64,000 nt of DNA from JACMLD01 sp044227095 (GTDB taxonomy: Bacteria > Bacteroidota > Bacteroidia > Chitinophagales > Chitinophagaceae). The position numbers were made by a program, and so were the translations under genes. Position 1 is the stretch's first letter, and the number at the start of each line of letters is the position of its first letter. The stretch lies in contig JBGAFV010000001.1 in NCBI GenBank assembly GCA_044227095.1, forward strand, positions 1,426,001 to 1,490,000, read 5' to 3'. This document shows, piece by piece, positions 9,980 through 17,747 of the stretch. The notes beneath the pieces are model-generated. The model was not told the DNA's origin. It did not search any database and saw nothing but the letters and a program-made list of their open reading frames with translations.

Positions 9980-11785
9980 TTAAGCAGTTTCCATTTTTTT
10001 GCTTTGTTTCTTTCTTTCATCTTCATCAAGAACTACTTTACGCATACGGATGCTTTTGGGCGTTACTTCAATGCACTCATCCTGCTGAATATATTCCATA
10101 CACTCTTCCAGCGTCATCAAAGTTTTTGGTGCAATGCGTGATGCATCGTCACTACCACTCGCACGGTGGTTAGTCAATTTCTTTGGCTCGGTAGCATTTA
10201 CAACTAAATCACCTGGCTTAATATGCTCGGCAATAATCTGGCCTGTATATACTTCTTCACCCGGGTCTACAAAGAAAGTACCCCTGTCCTGTAATTTATC
10301 AATGGAATAACCTGTTGTACGTTCCTGGTTTTTAGAAAGCAATACACCGTTGTTTCTTCCGGGAATAGGTCCTTTCCATGGCCTGTATTCTAAAAAGCGG
10401 TGCGCCATTACAGCTTCGCCTGCAGTATTGGTAAGCATGTTGCTGCGCAAACCAATCAAACCTCTCGAAGGAATTTCAAATTCAAGGTGCTGCATTTCTC
10501 CCTTGCTTTCCATCACCAGCATTTCACCTTTGCGTTGTGTTACAAGGTCAATTACTTTACCGCTGTAATCCTGCGGTACATCAACTACCAGTATTTCAAA
10601 CGGCTCATTTCTTTTACCGTCAATTTCTTTTATCAAAACTGTTGGCTGACCAATAGTTAATTCAAAACCCTCGCGGCGCATGGTTTCTATTAAGATACCA
10701 AGGTGCAAAATACCGCGGCCATATACCAGGAAGCTATCTGCACTATCGGTGTCCTCTACACGCAGTGCAAGGTTCTTTTCTGTTTCTTTCATCAGCCTGT
10801 CACGCAGGTGACGGCTGGTTACAAATTTACCTTCACGACCAAAGAAAGGAGAGTTGTTAATACCAAACAGCATGCTCATTGTAGGCTCATCTACACTTAT
10901 CACTGGCAATGCTTCAGGGTTTTCAGAATCAGCAATGGTATCGCCAATATTAAAATCATCAAGACCAACTACTGCGCAAATATCGCCTGCATATACTTCT
11001 GTAGCTTTTTTCTTTCCCATGCCCATAAACGTGTAAAGCTCTTTTACTTTAATGCGTTTAATAGCACCACCAGCCTGAACTAGTGCAATGTTTTGTCCTT
11101 CTTTTATAGAACCTCTTGCTACTTTACCAACAGCTATCCTGCCCAAAAAAGAAGAATAATCAAGAGAAGTAATCTGCATTTGCAATGGGCCTTCTGCTAT
11201 TTTTGGTGCAGGAACATACTGCAATATGCCATCCAGCAAAGGTGTAATGCCTTCGCACTGTTCATTTTTACTATTGAACCAGCCATTTTTGCCCGAACCA
11301 TAAAAAGTAGGAAAATCAAGTTGTTCTTCTGTAGCATCAAGGTTAAAGAACAACTCAAAAACTGCATCGTGCACTTCATCCGGACGGCAATTGGGCTTAT
11401 CAACTTTATTAATAACTACAATTGGCCTCAGGTTTAACTGCAATGCCTTCTGCAATACAAAACGTGTTTGCGGCATCGGTCCTTCAAAAGCATCTACCAA
11501 TAACAATACGCCATCAGCCATTTTAAGTACACGTTCTACTTCACCGCCAAAATCACTGTGGCCCGGAGTATCAATTACATTAATTTTTGTGTCTTTGTAT
11601 TCTACTGCTGCGTTTTTACTAAAGATAGTAATACCCCTTTCTCTTTCAAGGTCATTACTGTCCATTATCAACTCGCCTGTTTCCTGGTTATCACGGAACA
11701 CTTTTGTGGCATGTAAGATTTTGTCTACCAGGGTAGTCTTACCATGGTCAACGTGTGCTATAATAGCTATGTTTCTGATATTCAT
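9980..11785 (-). CDS. typA: Ribosome-associated translational GTPase TypA/BipA
   Basis: A 601-residue protein with all GTPase motifs: G1 AHVDHGKTTL (residues 10-19), G2/switch I LERERGITI, G3 DTPGHSDF, G4 NKVDKP. Two beta-barrel/EF-G-like domains follow, then the TypA-specific C-terminal domain with GLIGLRSNMLTNTAGEAVM and a basic tail (RKKQSKKMETA). Length is typical. TypA binds the ribosome and is needed for 50S assembly and stress or low-temperature growth in studied bacteria. Single gene with its own promoter and terminator. Identification is secure. Confidence 0.97.
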   Translation of the reverse strand: MNIRNIAIIAHVDHGKTTLVDKILHATKVFRDNQETGELIMDSNDLERERGITIFSKNAAVEYKDTKINVIDTPGHSDFGGEVERVLKMADGVLLLVDAFEGPMPQTRFVLQKALQLNLRPIVVINKVDKPNCRPDEVHDAVFELFFNLDATEEQLDFPTFYGSGKNGWFNSKNEQCEGITPLLDGILQYVPAPKIAEGPLQMQITSLDYSSFLGRIAVGKVARGSIKEGQNIALVQAGGAIKRIKVKELYTFMGMGKKKATEVYAGDICAVVGLDDFNIGDTIADSENPEALPVISVDEPTMSMLFGINNSPFFGREGKFVTSRHLRDRLMKETEKNLALRVEDTDSADSFLVYGRGILHLGILIETMRREGFELTIGQPTVLIKEIDGKRNEPFEILVVDVPQDYSGKVIDLVTQRKGEMLVMESKGEMQHLEFEIPSRGLIGLRSNMLTNTAGEAVMAHRFLEYRPWKGPIPGRNNGVLLSKNQERTTGYSIDKLQDRGTFFVDPGEEVYTGQIIAEHIKPGDLVVNATEPKKLTNHRASGSDDASRIAPKTLMTLEECMEYIQQDECIEVTPKSIRMRKVVLDEDERKKQSKKMETA

Positions 11786-11837
11786 AATTGCTTATTTCTT
11801 TTCACAGGCAGGTATAATAGCCCTGAATTTCAAGCCG

Positions 11838-11868
11838 CGAAGGTACATTAATTCAACGGGCGGGGCAA
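11838..11868 (-). promoter_or_regulatory. Candidate promoter of typA
   Basis: On the minus strand TTG (11868-11866), 20 bases, then TACCTTCG (11845-11838), seven of eight positions of the -7 consensus TAnnTTTG. This leaves a leader of roughly 45-50 nt before the ATG at 11785. Confidence 0.45.
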
Positions 11869-11904
11869 GCGAAAAATATGATTATTGTGTTACCAGCTTT
11901 CTAA

Positions 11905-11950
11905 CCTAAATGAGACGACTGTTGCGACGCTCCGTTCGGCTGTATATCAT
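11905..11950 (-). repeat. Remnant of a dispersed repeat (GAACGGAGCGTCGCAAC type)
   Basis: On the minus strand this stretch reads GAACGGAGCGTCGCAACAGT and resembles the plus-strand stretch near 45709-45745 (GAACGGAATGCGACGCAACG). Both are non-coding. Two imperfect copies are weak evidence, but similar elements are familiar to me from other Bacteroidota intergenic regions. Confidence 0.35.
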
Positions 11951-12017
11951 TGGGCAGCAATGGTATAGGCGAAATAAAAATTGCTTTTAATGCTAAGTAT
12001 GGGCTACTATTGCTGCA

Positions 12018-12935
12018 TTAAACAGCACCTGTATTGGTTAGGTTCCTGAAAACTTCTTCCAGTTTTTGTGCGCCGCTTTGCAGTGAAACAATATTGAGGT
12101 TATGTTGTAATGAAAACTCAAGCAATAGCCGTTTTACATCATTTAGGTTATTGCAAACAAGTTCCCAGCTGTGTTCATTTATTTTATTGATGGATTGCAC
12201 GCCAGAAATAGCGTTTAATAAAGCAGCATCAACACGCTCTTTAAATTCTACTTTTACAATATTGTTGCTTTCCGACTGGTTGCGCAATGCGCTTAATTTG
12301 TCATCTGCAACAAGTTTACCTTTATTAATAATTACTACACGGTCGCAAATGGCTTCTACTTCCTGCAATATGTGAGAAGAAAAAAGAATTGTTTTATCCT
12401 TTCCCAGTTTTTTAATCACTTCGCGGATTTCAATAATCTGGTTAGGGTCAAGTCCTGTGGTAGGTTCATCCAGTATCAATACTTCGGGGTTGTGAATCAG
12501 TGCCGCGGCTAACCCTACCCGTTGTTTATATCCTTTAGATAATTGTCCGGCTTTCTTTTTGCTTTCGGGGGTAAGCCCAACAGTAGCTATAACTTCTTCT
12601 ATTCTTTCTTTTTTGTTTTTGATGTCGTGAACGCCGGCAACAAAATCCAGGTATTCTCTTACGTACATATCATAATACAATGGATTGGCTTCCGGTAAAT
12701 AACCAATTTTCTTTTTTGTTTCCAGCGGATTTGCTTTTACGTCAATACCACAAACAGTAGCAGTTCCTCCGTCAGCAAGCAGGTAACCGGTAATAATTTT
12801 CATGGTAGTTGATTTGCCTGCACCATTCGGCCCAAGAAAACCTACTATCTCGCCTTTACCTGCGCTGAATGAAATATCATCCACCGCTTTTTGTTCACCA
12901 TAAATTTTGGTAAGGCCTTTTACTTCTATAGACAT
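12018..12935 (-). CDS. gldA: ABC transporter ATPase, GldA type
   Basis: A 305-residue ABC ATPase: Walker A GPNGAGKST (about residues 35-43), signature LSKGYKQRVGLA, Walker B EVLILDEPT, switch His in LFSSHILQEVEAICDR. The C-terminal extension after residue 215 (ISGVQSINKINEHSWELV and following) and the overall wording match the gliding-motility ABC subunit GldA of Bacteroidota. GldA pairs with the membrane proteins GldF and GldG, which are not in this window, so a role in gliding is not shown here; many non-gliding Bacteroidota carry such ATPases. Confidence 0.82.
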   Translation of the reverse strand: MSIEVKGLTKIYGEQKAVDDISFSAGKGEIVGFLGPNGAGKSTTMKIITGYLLADGGTATVCGIDVKANPLETKKKIGYLPEANPLYYDMYVREYLDFVAGVHDIKNKKERIEEVIATVGLTPESKKKAGQLSKGYKQRVGLAAALIHNPEVLILDEPTTGLDPNQIIEIREVIKKLGKDKTILFSSHILQEVEAICDRVVIINKGKLVADDKLSALRNQSESNNIVKVEFKERVDAALLNAISGVQSINKINEHSWELVCNNLNDVKRLLLEFSLQHNLNIVSLQSGAQKLEEVFRNLTNTGAV

Positions 12936-12939
12936 TGTA

Positions 12940-12947
12940 CAAACCTA
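12940..12947 (-). promoter_or_regulatory. TAnnTTTG box immediately before gldA
   Basis: On the minus strand TAGGTTTG lies only four bases from the ATG at 12935. If functional, transcription would start at or within the start codon, i.e. a leaderless mRNA. No -33 TTG at the right distance, so it may be chance. Confidence 0.3.
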
Positions 12948-13020
12948 TAAAACATTTCGGAATTTCTGATTTCCGGATGTATGATTTGTTTTGCCGGACG
13001 ACTAACAAATTATACATATT

Positions 13021-13074
13021 GAGAAGAGTGTAAACTCTTCGCTTACAGACATAGCCCTTACAGGGCTTGCTTAT
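13021..13074. repeat. Partial copy of the hairpin-rich repeat found at 45226-45667
   Basis: Contains the hairpins GAAGAGT/ACTCTTC and AGCCC-TTAC-AGGGCT. The second, with its neighbouring 'gcttgctta', parallels the GCCCTTACGGGGCTTG segment of the 154-bp repeat array. It fills the gap between gldA and the next gene. Confidence 0.5.
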
Positions 13075-13090
13075 TATTCAAACATATTAT

Positions 13091-13133
13091 CCAATTAATC
13101 TTTCTAATCCTCCTAAATCCTGGTTCAGACATT
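13091..13133 (-). repeat. Dispersed repeat overlapping the 3' end of the small membrane-protein gene
   Basis: Minus-strand reading starts AATGTCTGAACCAGGATT and closely matches the plus-strand stretch 14934-14980. The repeat runs into the coding region and supplies the TGA stop (13125-13127). Confidence 0.6.
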
Positions 13134-13349
13134 GTCGTACTCTCCCTTCCACGCATACCAGCCAAAAATTACCAGGCCTATTGCAATAGGTGTAAAAACG
13201 GAAATGATGATTATCCATGGCAAAGGTTTGCTGATATCTCCTTTGCCAGTAGAATTAATATTATGACTGGCGCTTATAATAAGTATTGTTAAAACTGCCG
13301 GGCCAATCAGCATCCATAATAATCCCAGAAAGCGTTTCAGTTGGTTCAT
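13125..13349 (-). CDS. Small two-helix membrane protein linked to the MFS permease
   Basis: A 74-residue protein with two hydrophobic helices (about residues 8-26 and 44-65) and no soluble domain. It starts 12 bp after the stop of the MFS permease and is surely co-transcribed with it. It resembles a small family I recall as DUF6814, which occurs beside MFS permeases in Bacteroidota; a role as accessory subunit is inference from position only. Its last codons and stop lie inside a dispersed repeat, so the natural C terminus may have been altered. Confidence 0.7.
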   Translation of the reverse strand: MNQLKRFLGLLWMLIGPAVLTILIISASHNINSTGKGDISKPLPWIIIISVFTPIAIGLVIFGWYAWKGEYDNV

Positions 13350-13361
13350 AATAAAATATTT

Positions 13362-14873
13362 TTAATCGTCAACATTGGTATCAATTTTATTGCTGAGGTA
13401 TATACTGCCAATAACAAAACAGAGTGCGGCAACAATAATAGGATACCATAAACCAGATAAATAATTTGTGCCTGGCAGTGTTGTAATGAGCGTTGCAATA
13501 AATGGTACAAGTCCGCCAAATACTCCATTGCCAATATGATAGGGCAAAGACATAGAAGTATAGCGTATGCGTGTTGGAAAAAGCTCAACTAAGAAAGCTG
13601 CAATGGGGCCGTAAACCATTGCTACCAGTACAACCATTAAAGCAATGTAGGCAATCATATTCAGCCGGCCTGTTTCTCCCAGAACAGTTTCTTTGGTTAC
13701 AACAGGTTTGGGTTTTTCTGAATGGAAAGGTATAATTTGTTTATTGGTAATTTTTTGCGAAGTACCATCTTCAAAAAAACTGGTAACAGTTGTAGTATAT
13801 AAAGAATCAGTTGCAGAACCTTTTACAAGCGCTGCATTATGTTTAATAGTAGTTTGGTTTGCCAGTATTACTTTCCTGCTTACATCAGCGGTATCATACA
13901 ACTGACCAAACACGGGCCGGTACAATACAACACTTAATAACATACCGGCAAGGATAATATTTTTTCTTCCATATTTATCTGAGAGACTGCCAAAGATGAC
14001 AAAAAACGGCGTTGCAATTACCAATGCAATAATGATAATGGTATTGGCTTGTTCATATTCTATATTGCATTTGGTAAGAATAAAATTCTGCGCATAAAAC
14101 TGGCTGCTGTACCATATAACGCCCTGCCCCATTGTAGCACCAAACAAAGCCAGCAATACCATTTTAAAATTTGTTTTATGGCCAAAGCTTTCTTTTAATG
14201 GATTCTTTGATGTTTTATTTTCTGTTTTCAGTTTTAAAAACAAAGGCGATTCGTTCATGCGCAACCGTATAAAAATAGAAACTGCTACCAGCACAATAGA
14301 CAATAAGAAAGGATAGCGCCAACCATCGCCATTGGTAAATGCTTCTACACCCGTAATTCTTCTTACGGTAAGAATAACACCAAGAGAAAGAAATAAACCA
14401 AGTGTTGCTGTTGTTTGAATAAAACTGGTATAATAACCACGACGGTTTGCCGGAACATGTTCTGCTACATAGGTTGCAGCACCGCCATATTCGCCACCAA
14501 GCGCAAGCCCTTGCAATAAGCGTAATAATAAAACAAGAAATGGCGCCCAGCCGCCAATGCTTGCATAAGATGGCACACAACCAATTAAAAAAGTAGAACC
14601 ACCCATTAATACAAGTGTTAACAGGAAAGTATATTTTCTTCCAATTAAATCTCCCAATCTTCCAAAAACCAAAGCACCAAACGGACGCACAATAAATCCT
14701 GCAGCAAATGTGGCAAGCGTAGATAATAACGCAGCTGTTGGATTGGTATCAGGGAAAAATTTATGGGAAATAATAGTAGAGAGACTTCCGAAAATATAAA
14801 AGTCGTACCATTCTATAAGTGTACCTGCGCTTGATGCGCTGATAACTTTCCAGATTCCTTTGGTTGTTTGCAT
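13362..14873 (-). CDS. MFS permease of the metabolite:H+ symporter (ProP-like) type
   Basis: A 503-residue, 12-helix permease. The start SAGTLIEWYDFYIFG, the loop GRLGDLIGRKYTFL and the motif LALGGEYGGAATYVAEH are diagnostic of the MHS family (ProP, KgtP, ShiA). It differs from typical members by an insertion of about 75 polar residues (roughly 320-395, including TKETVLGETG) between helices 9 and 10, probably a periplasmic loop or small domain. Substrate cannot be read; betaine, dicarboxylates or alpha-ketoglutarate are family possibilities. Forms an operon with the small membrane protein downstream. Confidence 0.88.
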   Translation of the reverse strand: MQTTKGIWKVISASSAGTLIEWYDFYIFGSLSTIISHKFFPDTNPTAALLSTLATFAAGFIVRPFGALVFGRLGDLIGRKYTFLLTLVLMGGSTFLIGCVPSYASIGGWAPFLVLLLRLLQGLALGGEYGGAATYVAEHVPANRRGYYTSFIQTTATLGLFLSLGVILTVRRITGVEAFTNGDGWRYPFLLSIVLVAVSIFIRLRMNESPLFLKLKTENKTSKNPLKESFGHKTNFKMVLLALFGATMGQGVIWYSSQFYAQNFILTKCNIEYEQANTIIIIALVIATPFFVIFGSLSDKYGRKNIILAGMLLSVVLYRPVFGQLYDTADVSRKVILANQTTIKHNAALVKGSATDSLYTTTVTSFFEDGTSQKITNKQIIPFHSEKPKPVVTKETVLGETGRLNMIAYIALMVVLVAMVYGPIAAFLVELFPTRIRYTSMSLPYHIGNGVFGGLVPFIATLITTLPGTNYLSGLWYPIIVAALCFVIGSIYLSNKIDTNVDD

Positions 14874-14933
14874 ATGATTTATAATCTGGATTGAATGTAA
14901 TTATTTCTCTTTGTTGGCTAAAATTTTCTTTGT

Positions 14934-14980
14934 GATTGTCCGAATCAGGATTTATGAGATTAAAGTGATTAAAAGAAGAT
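14934..14980 (+). repeat. Dispersed repeat, second copy (GAATCAGGATT type)
   Basis: Plus-strand copy (GATTGTCCGAATCAGGATTT and following) of the element at 13091-13133, which is in the opposite orientation. The two copies flank the MFS/small-protein pair as inverted repeats. The pattern with internal GATTAAAG-GATTAAAAG sub-repeats is common in Bacteroidota intergenic DNA. Confidence 0.55.
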
Positions 14981-15082
14981 AAAACCGTTTAGAATACTTA
15001 ATTAAAAGATCTGTTCGTCACTGACTATCTGCAATTTTCCATAATCTGCTAACTATCGAACTCCCAATTTGGACTTTTTATG

Positions 15083-15137
15083 CAGACTAATGATGTTTGA
15101 TCAAAATGACTAAAGACTACGAGCTATAGAACTATGA
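15083..15137. repeat. Degenerate 3'-end repeat after the GH130-like gene
   Basis: Downstream of the stop at 15140 the minus strand reads GTTCATAGTTCTATAGCTCG and then TAGTCTTTAGTC, a series of short (T)AGT/TAGC words like those at 29018-29081, 43110-43139 and 61860-62264. Confidence 0.4.
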
Positions 15138-15139
15138 AC

Positions 15140-16312
15140 TTATTCTCTTGCCGCTACAGCAATTTTAGAATCTGCCGTACCATAGTATAAAAACCATTTG
15201 TTTTTAAAATGAGCCAATCCTTCTACAAAACATACAAAATTTATCTGCCCGGTTTTTTCGTAAGGTCTATCAGGCGTTAAAAAATATTTTTCCTGACGGC
15301 TTAAAATTTTAGTGGGATCATTTCTATCAAGCAAAACCTGTGCAGCTGAATAAGTGCCTTCTGCAAGTGATGAATCTCCAATAGATGGAACATTACGTCC
15401 GTTGTAAATAAGCAGGATACCTTTATCAGTTAACATTGCTGGTGGACCAGGTTCTACTATATCACTATCAAATTTTTTTGGTCGTGGACCGATAACTATT
15501 TTAAGATCGGGTGTTTCAACAGCGTTGTGGCGCAATGCTATTGATGGTTTTTCTCCGGCAATCATTTCTACGGGTTGCCAGTTTATTAAATCATCAGAAG
15601 TAGCGGCATTAATATTTACATCGCCCCAATACATCCAGTACTTGCCGTTAATTTTTACAGCGGTTATTTTTCCATCTTTATATACTGAAACTACAGATCC
15701 GGATTTTGACCATTGGTTAAGGTATTTTCCATTGTACGCCTTCGCAAATGCCGGACCGTATTTTGTCCAGCGCAATAAATCTTTTGATGATGCTACCAGC
15801 AACCTTGCCTTATCGCCATCGTAAGCCGTGTACATCATATAATAAACGCCTGCGCTGTCTTCTATTACCCGTGGATCTTCACTGCCACCTTCCCATTCAT
15901 ATTTCTTTTGCGCATCATTATCCGGATAAAAAACCGGCGATGGCATTCTTGTAAAATGTATACCATCTGTACTTTTTGCCAACCCAATTCTAGATGTGCC
16001 TGCATATTTGCCAATGCTGTCTTCTGCACGGTATAGCATCATTATAGTGTCGTTCTTAACAACAATAGCCGGATTGAAAACATCTTTTTCCTCCCATTTA
16101 ACTTCTTTCTTTAGGATGGGATCAATAAAACGCCCGGTACCAGGGCCAAGTACGGGATTAGCGTCATCGGCTTTTGTAAATGGTAGCAACATCCACGAAC
16201 TGTCTTCAGTGGCACTAATTGCACTATCTGTTGGTGCAGGGGAAGAGGGATTGTTACAACTTAAAGCAGATAAAACAATGCATGCAATTGCAGGTAAAAA
16301 TATTTTTTTCAT
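15140..16312 (-). CDS. GH130-like beta-propeller glycosidase/phosphorylase lipoprotein
   Basis: The ATG at 16312 is chosen (an upstream in-frame start lacks a signal); it gives 390 residues with a lipobox at Cys19 (LSALSC), hence an outer-membrane lipoprotein. The body is a five-bladed beta-propeller with the family 130 marks: NPVLGPG, DVFNPAIVVKND, GLAKSTDGIHF, GGSEDPRV (catalytic-area Asp), EPGPPAML and a C-terminal LYYGTADSKIAVA. GH130 enzymes phosphorolyse or hydrolyse beta-mannosides. The exported, lipidated location argues for hydrolysis rather than cytosolic phosphorolysis, which is inference. It stands alone, not in a polysaccharide-utilisation cluster. Confidence 0.8.
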   Translation of the reverse strand: MKKIFLPAIACIVLSALSCNNPSSPAPTDSAISATEDSSWMLLPFTKADDANPVLGPGTGRFIDPILKKEVKWEEKDVFNPAIVVKNDTIMMLYRAEDSIGKYAGTSRIGLAKSTDGIHFTRMPSPVFYPDNDAQKKYEWEGGSEDPRVIEDSAGVYYMMYTAYDGDKARLLVASSKDLLRWTKYGPAFAKAYNGKYLNQWSKSGSVVSVYKDGKITAVKINGKYWMYWGDVNINAATSDDLINWQPVEMIAGEKPSIALRHNAVETPDLKIVIGPRPKKFDSDIVEPGPPAMLTDKGILLIYNGRNVPSIGDSSLAEGTYSAAQVLLDRNDPTKILSRQEKYFLTPDRPYEKTGQINFVCFVEGLAHFKNKWFLYYGTADSKIAVAARE

Positions 16313-16365
16313 ATAGCAGTTTGAAGGGAGAAACAATAATACAGGCAATGCTAAAGTAGCAAATT

Positions 16366-16390
16366 AAAAAACCCCGTTGTTAAAACGGGG
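16366..16390 (-). terminator. Terminator of the SulP/carbonic anhydrase operon
   Basis: Stem CCCCGTT (16372-16378) / AACGGGG (16384-16390), followed on the minus strand by six T. It lies 8 bp after the stop of the last carbonic anhydrase. Confidence 0.85.
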
Positions 16391-16397
16391 CTTAATT

Positions 16398-17033
16398 TTA
16401 TACGTCATCGTATTCGTAAATCTCATCAATATGTGTTCCGGCTTCCATTTCAAACACCGGGTTTATAATTCCATCGGTAAGTCCGTATACCCAACCGTGC
16501 AGGTGTGGCCTTTGCTCGTGTTTCCATGCCCTTTGAATAATGGAAGTTTTTGCAAGATTAAATACCTGTTCTTTTACATTTAATTCTGTAAGGCGGTTTA
16601 TACGCGACTGTTCATTTTCAATTGCATCAAGTTCTTTGCGGTGCAGGCGGATAACATCTTTAATATTGCGCAGCCACATATTTAGTACTGGCTTAAAATC
16701 TGCATTTGTAGTAGCAGCTTTTACACCACCGCAACCATAGTGGCCGCAAACAATAACATGTTTTACTTTAAGATGGTTTACGGCATAATCCAGTACACTT
16801 AGCAAATTCACGTCTGTATTCACTACCATGTTGGCTATGTTGCGGTGCACAAAAATTTCACCTGGTTGTGTGCCTGTTATTTCATTTGCAGGAACACGGC
16901 TATCGCTGCAGCCAATCCATAAAAATGCAGGTGTTTGCAGATGTGCAAGACGATTAAAATAATCAGGATCGTCCTGTATTTTTTCTGCAGCCCATGCTTT
17001 GTTCTCTAATAAAAGTTTTTCGTATAGTTTCAT
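16398..17033 (-). CDS. Beta-class carbonic anhydrase (second copy in operon)
   Basis: A 211-residue beta-carbonic anhydrase interconverting CO2 and bicarbonate. Zinc ligands and partners are all present: Cys42, Asp44 and Arg46 in GCSDSR, His98 and Cys101 in GHYGCGG. No signal peptide, so cytoplasmic. It is a close paralogue of the protein encoded 85 bp upstream (17119-17742), identical in length up to the last ligand, and ends the operon headed by the SulP transporter. Activity is expected. Confidence 0.95.
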   Translation of the reverse strand: MKLYEKLLLENKAWAAEKIQDDPDYFNRLAHLQTPAFLWIGCSDSRVPANEITGTQPGEIFVHRNIANMVVNTDVNLLSVLDYAVNHLKVKHVIVCGHYGCGGVKAATTNADFKPVLNMWLRNIKDVIRLHRKELDAIENEQSRINRLTELNVKEQVFNLAKTSIIQRAWKHEQRPHLHGWVYGLTDGIINPVFEMEAGTHIDEIYEYDDV

Positions 17034-17118
17034 AAATGAAGTGATATTATTGATTGCATATTACTTAATTTTTTGGACACACAGGAAATAAAGCGCCGCA
17101 TATTCCCGGATTAATTTT

Positions 17119-17742
17119 TTATAAAATGCTGTACGCTTTAACTTCTGCTGGCTTTATAACCTTATATATCTGTTTCAGCAAACCATCTTTCAAATCATAT
17201 ACCCAGCCATGTATATGCGGAAGGCTATTGTTTTGCCATGCATTTTGTACACTGCCCGTCTTTGAAATATTTATAACCTGCTGTTTTACGTTATGTTCTA
17301 CCAGCAAATTTGTTCTTTCTTCAGGGTCTTGTACTGCATCAATTTCTGCACGGTTGGCTTCATACACTTTCTTTATGTTTAATAGCCACTCGTCAAGGAT
17401 ACCAAAACTTTTATCAGTCATTGCAGCTTTTACACCGCCACAACCATAGTGCCCGCAAACAATAATATGTTTTACTTTAAGGTACGTTACTGCATAATCA
17501 ATCACACTTAGTACGTTAATATCATTGTTCATTACCACATTGGCAATGTTGCGGTGCACAAATAACTCACCCGGATGTGTACCCGTAATTTTATTGGCTG
17601 GTACGCGGCTATCGCTGCAGCCAATCCATAAAAATTCTGGCTTCTGATCATAAGCAAGCCTGTTGAAATATTCAGGATCATCCATAAGCGTTTCATATAC
17701 CCACGCTTTATTTTCCAATAGTAATTTATCAATTGAATGCAT
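17119..17742 (-). CDS. Beta-class carbonic anhydrase (first copy in operon)
   Basis: A 207-residue cytoplasmic beta-carbonic anhydrase with Cys42, Asp44, Arg46, His98 and Cys101 conserved. It begins five bases after the SulP stop codon, so translation is probably coupled. Position directly behind an anion transporter suggests that imported bicarbonate is its substrate or that it traps CO2. The tandem paralogue downstream differs mainly in the C-terminal third, which could alter oligomerisation or regulation. Confidence 0.95.
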   Translation of the reverse strand: MHSIDKLLLENKAWVYETLMDDPEYFNRLAYDQKPEFLWIGCSDSRVPANKITGTHPGELFVHRNIANVVMNNDINVLSVIDYAVTYLKVKHIIVCGHYGCGGVKAAMTDKSFGILDEWLLNIKKVYEANRAEIDAVQDPEERTNLLVEHNVKQQVINISKTGSVQNAWQNNSLPHIHGWVYDLKDGLLKQIYKVIKPAEVKAYSIL

Positions 17743-17747
17743 AGAAT

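Noticed and set aside
11391..11909. 172-codon frame on the plus strand
   Set aside because: Antisense to typA for most of its length; no motif.
12018..12935. Claim that the organism glides
   Set aside because: Only GldA is present in the window; GldF, GldG and other motility proteins would be needed.
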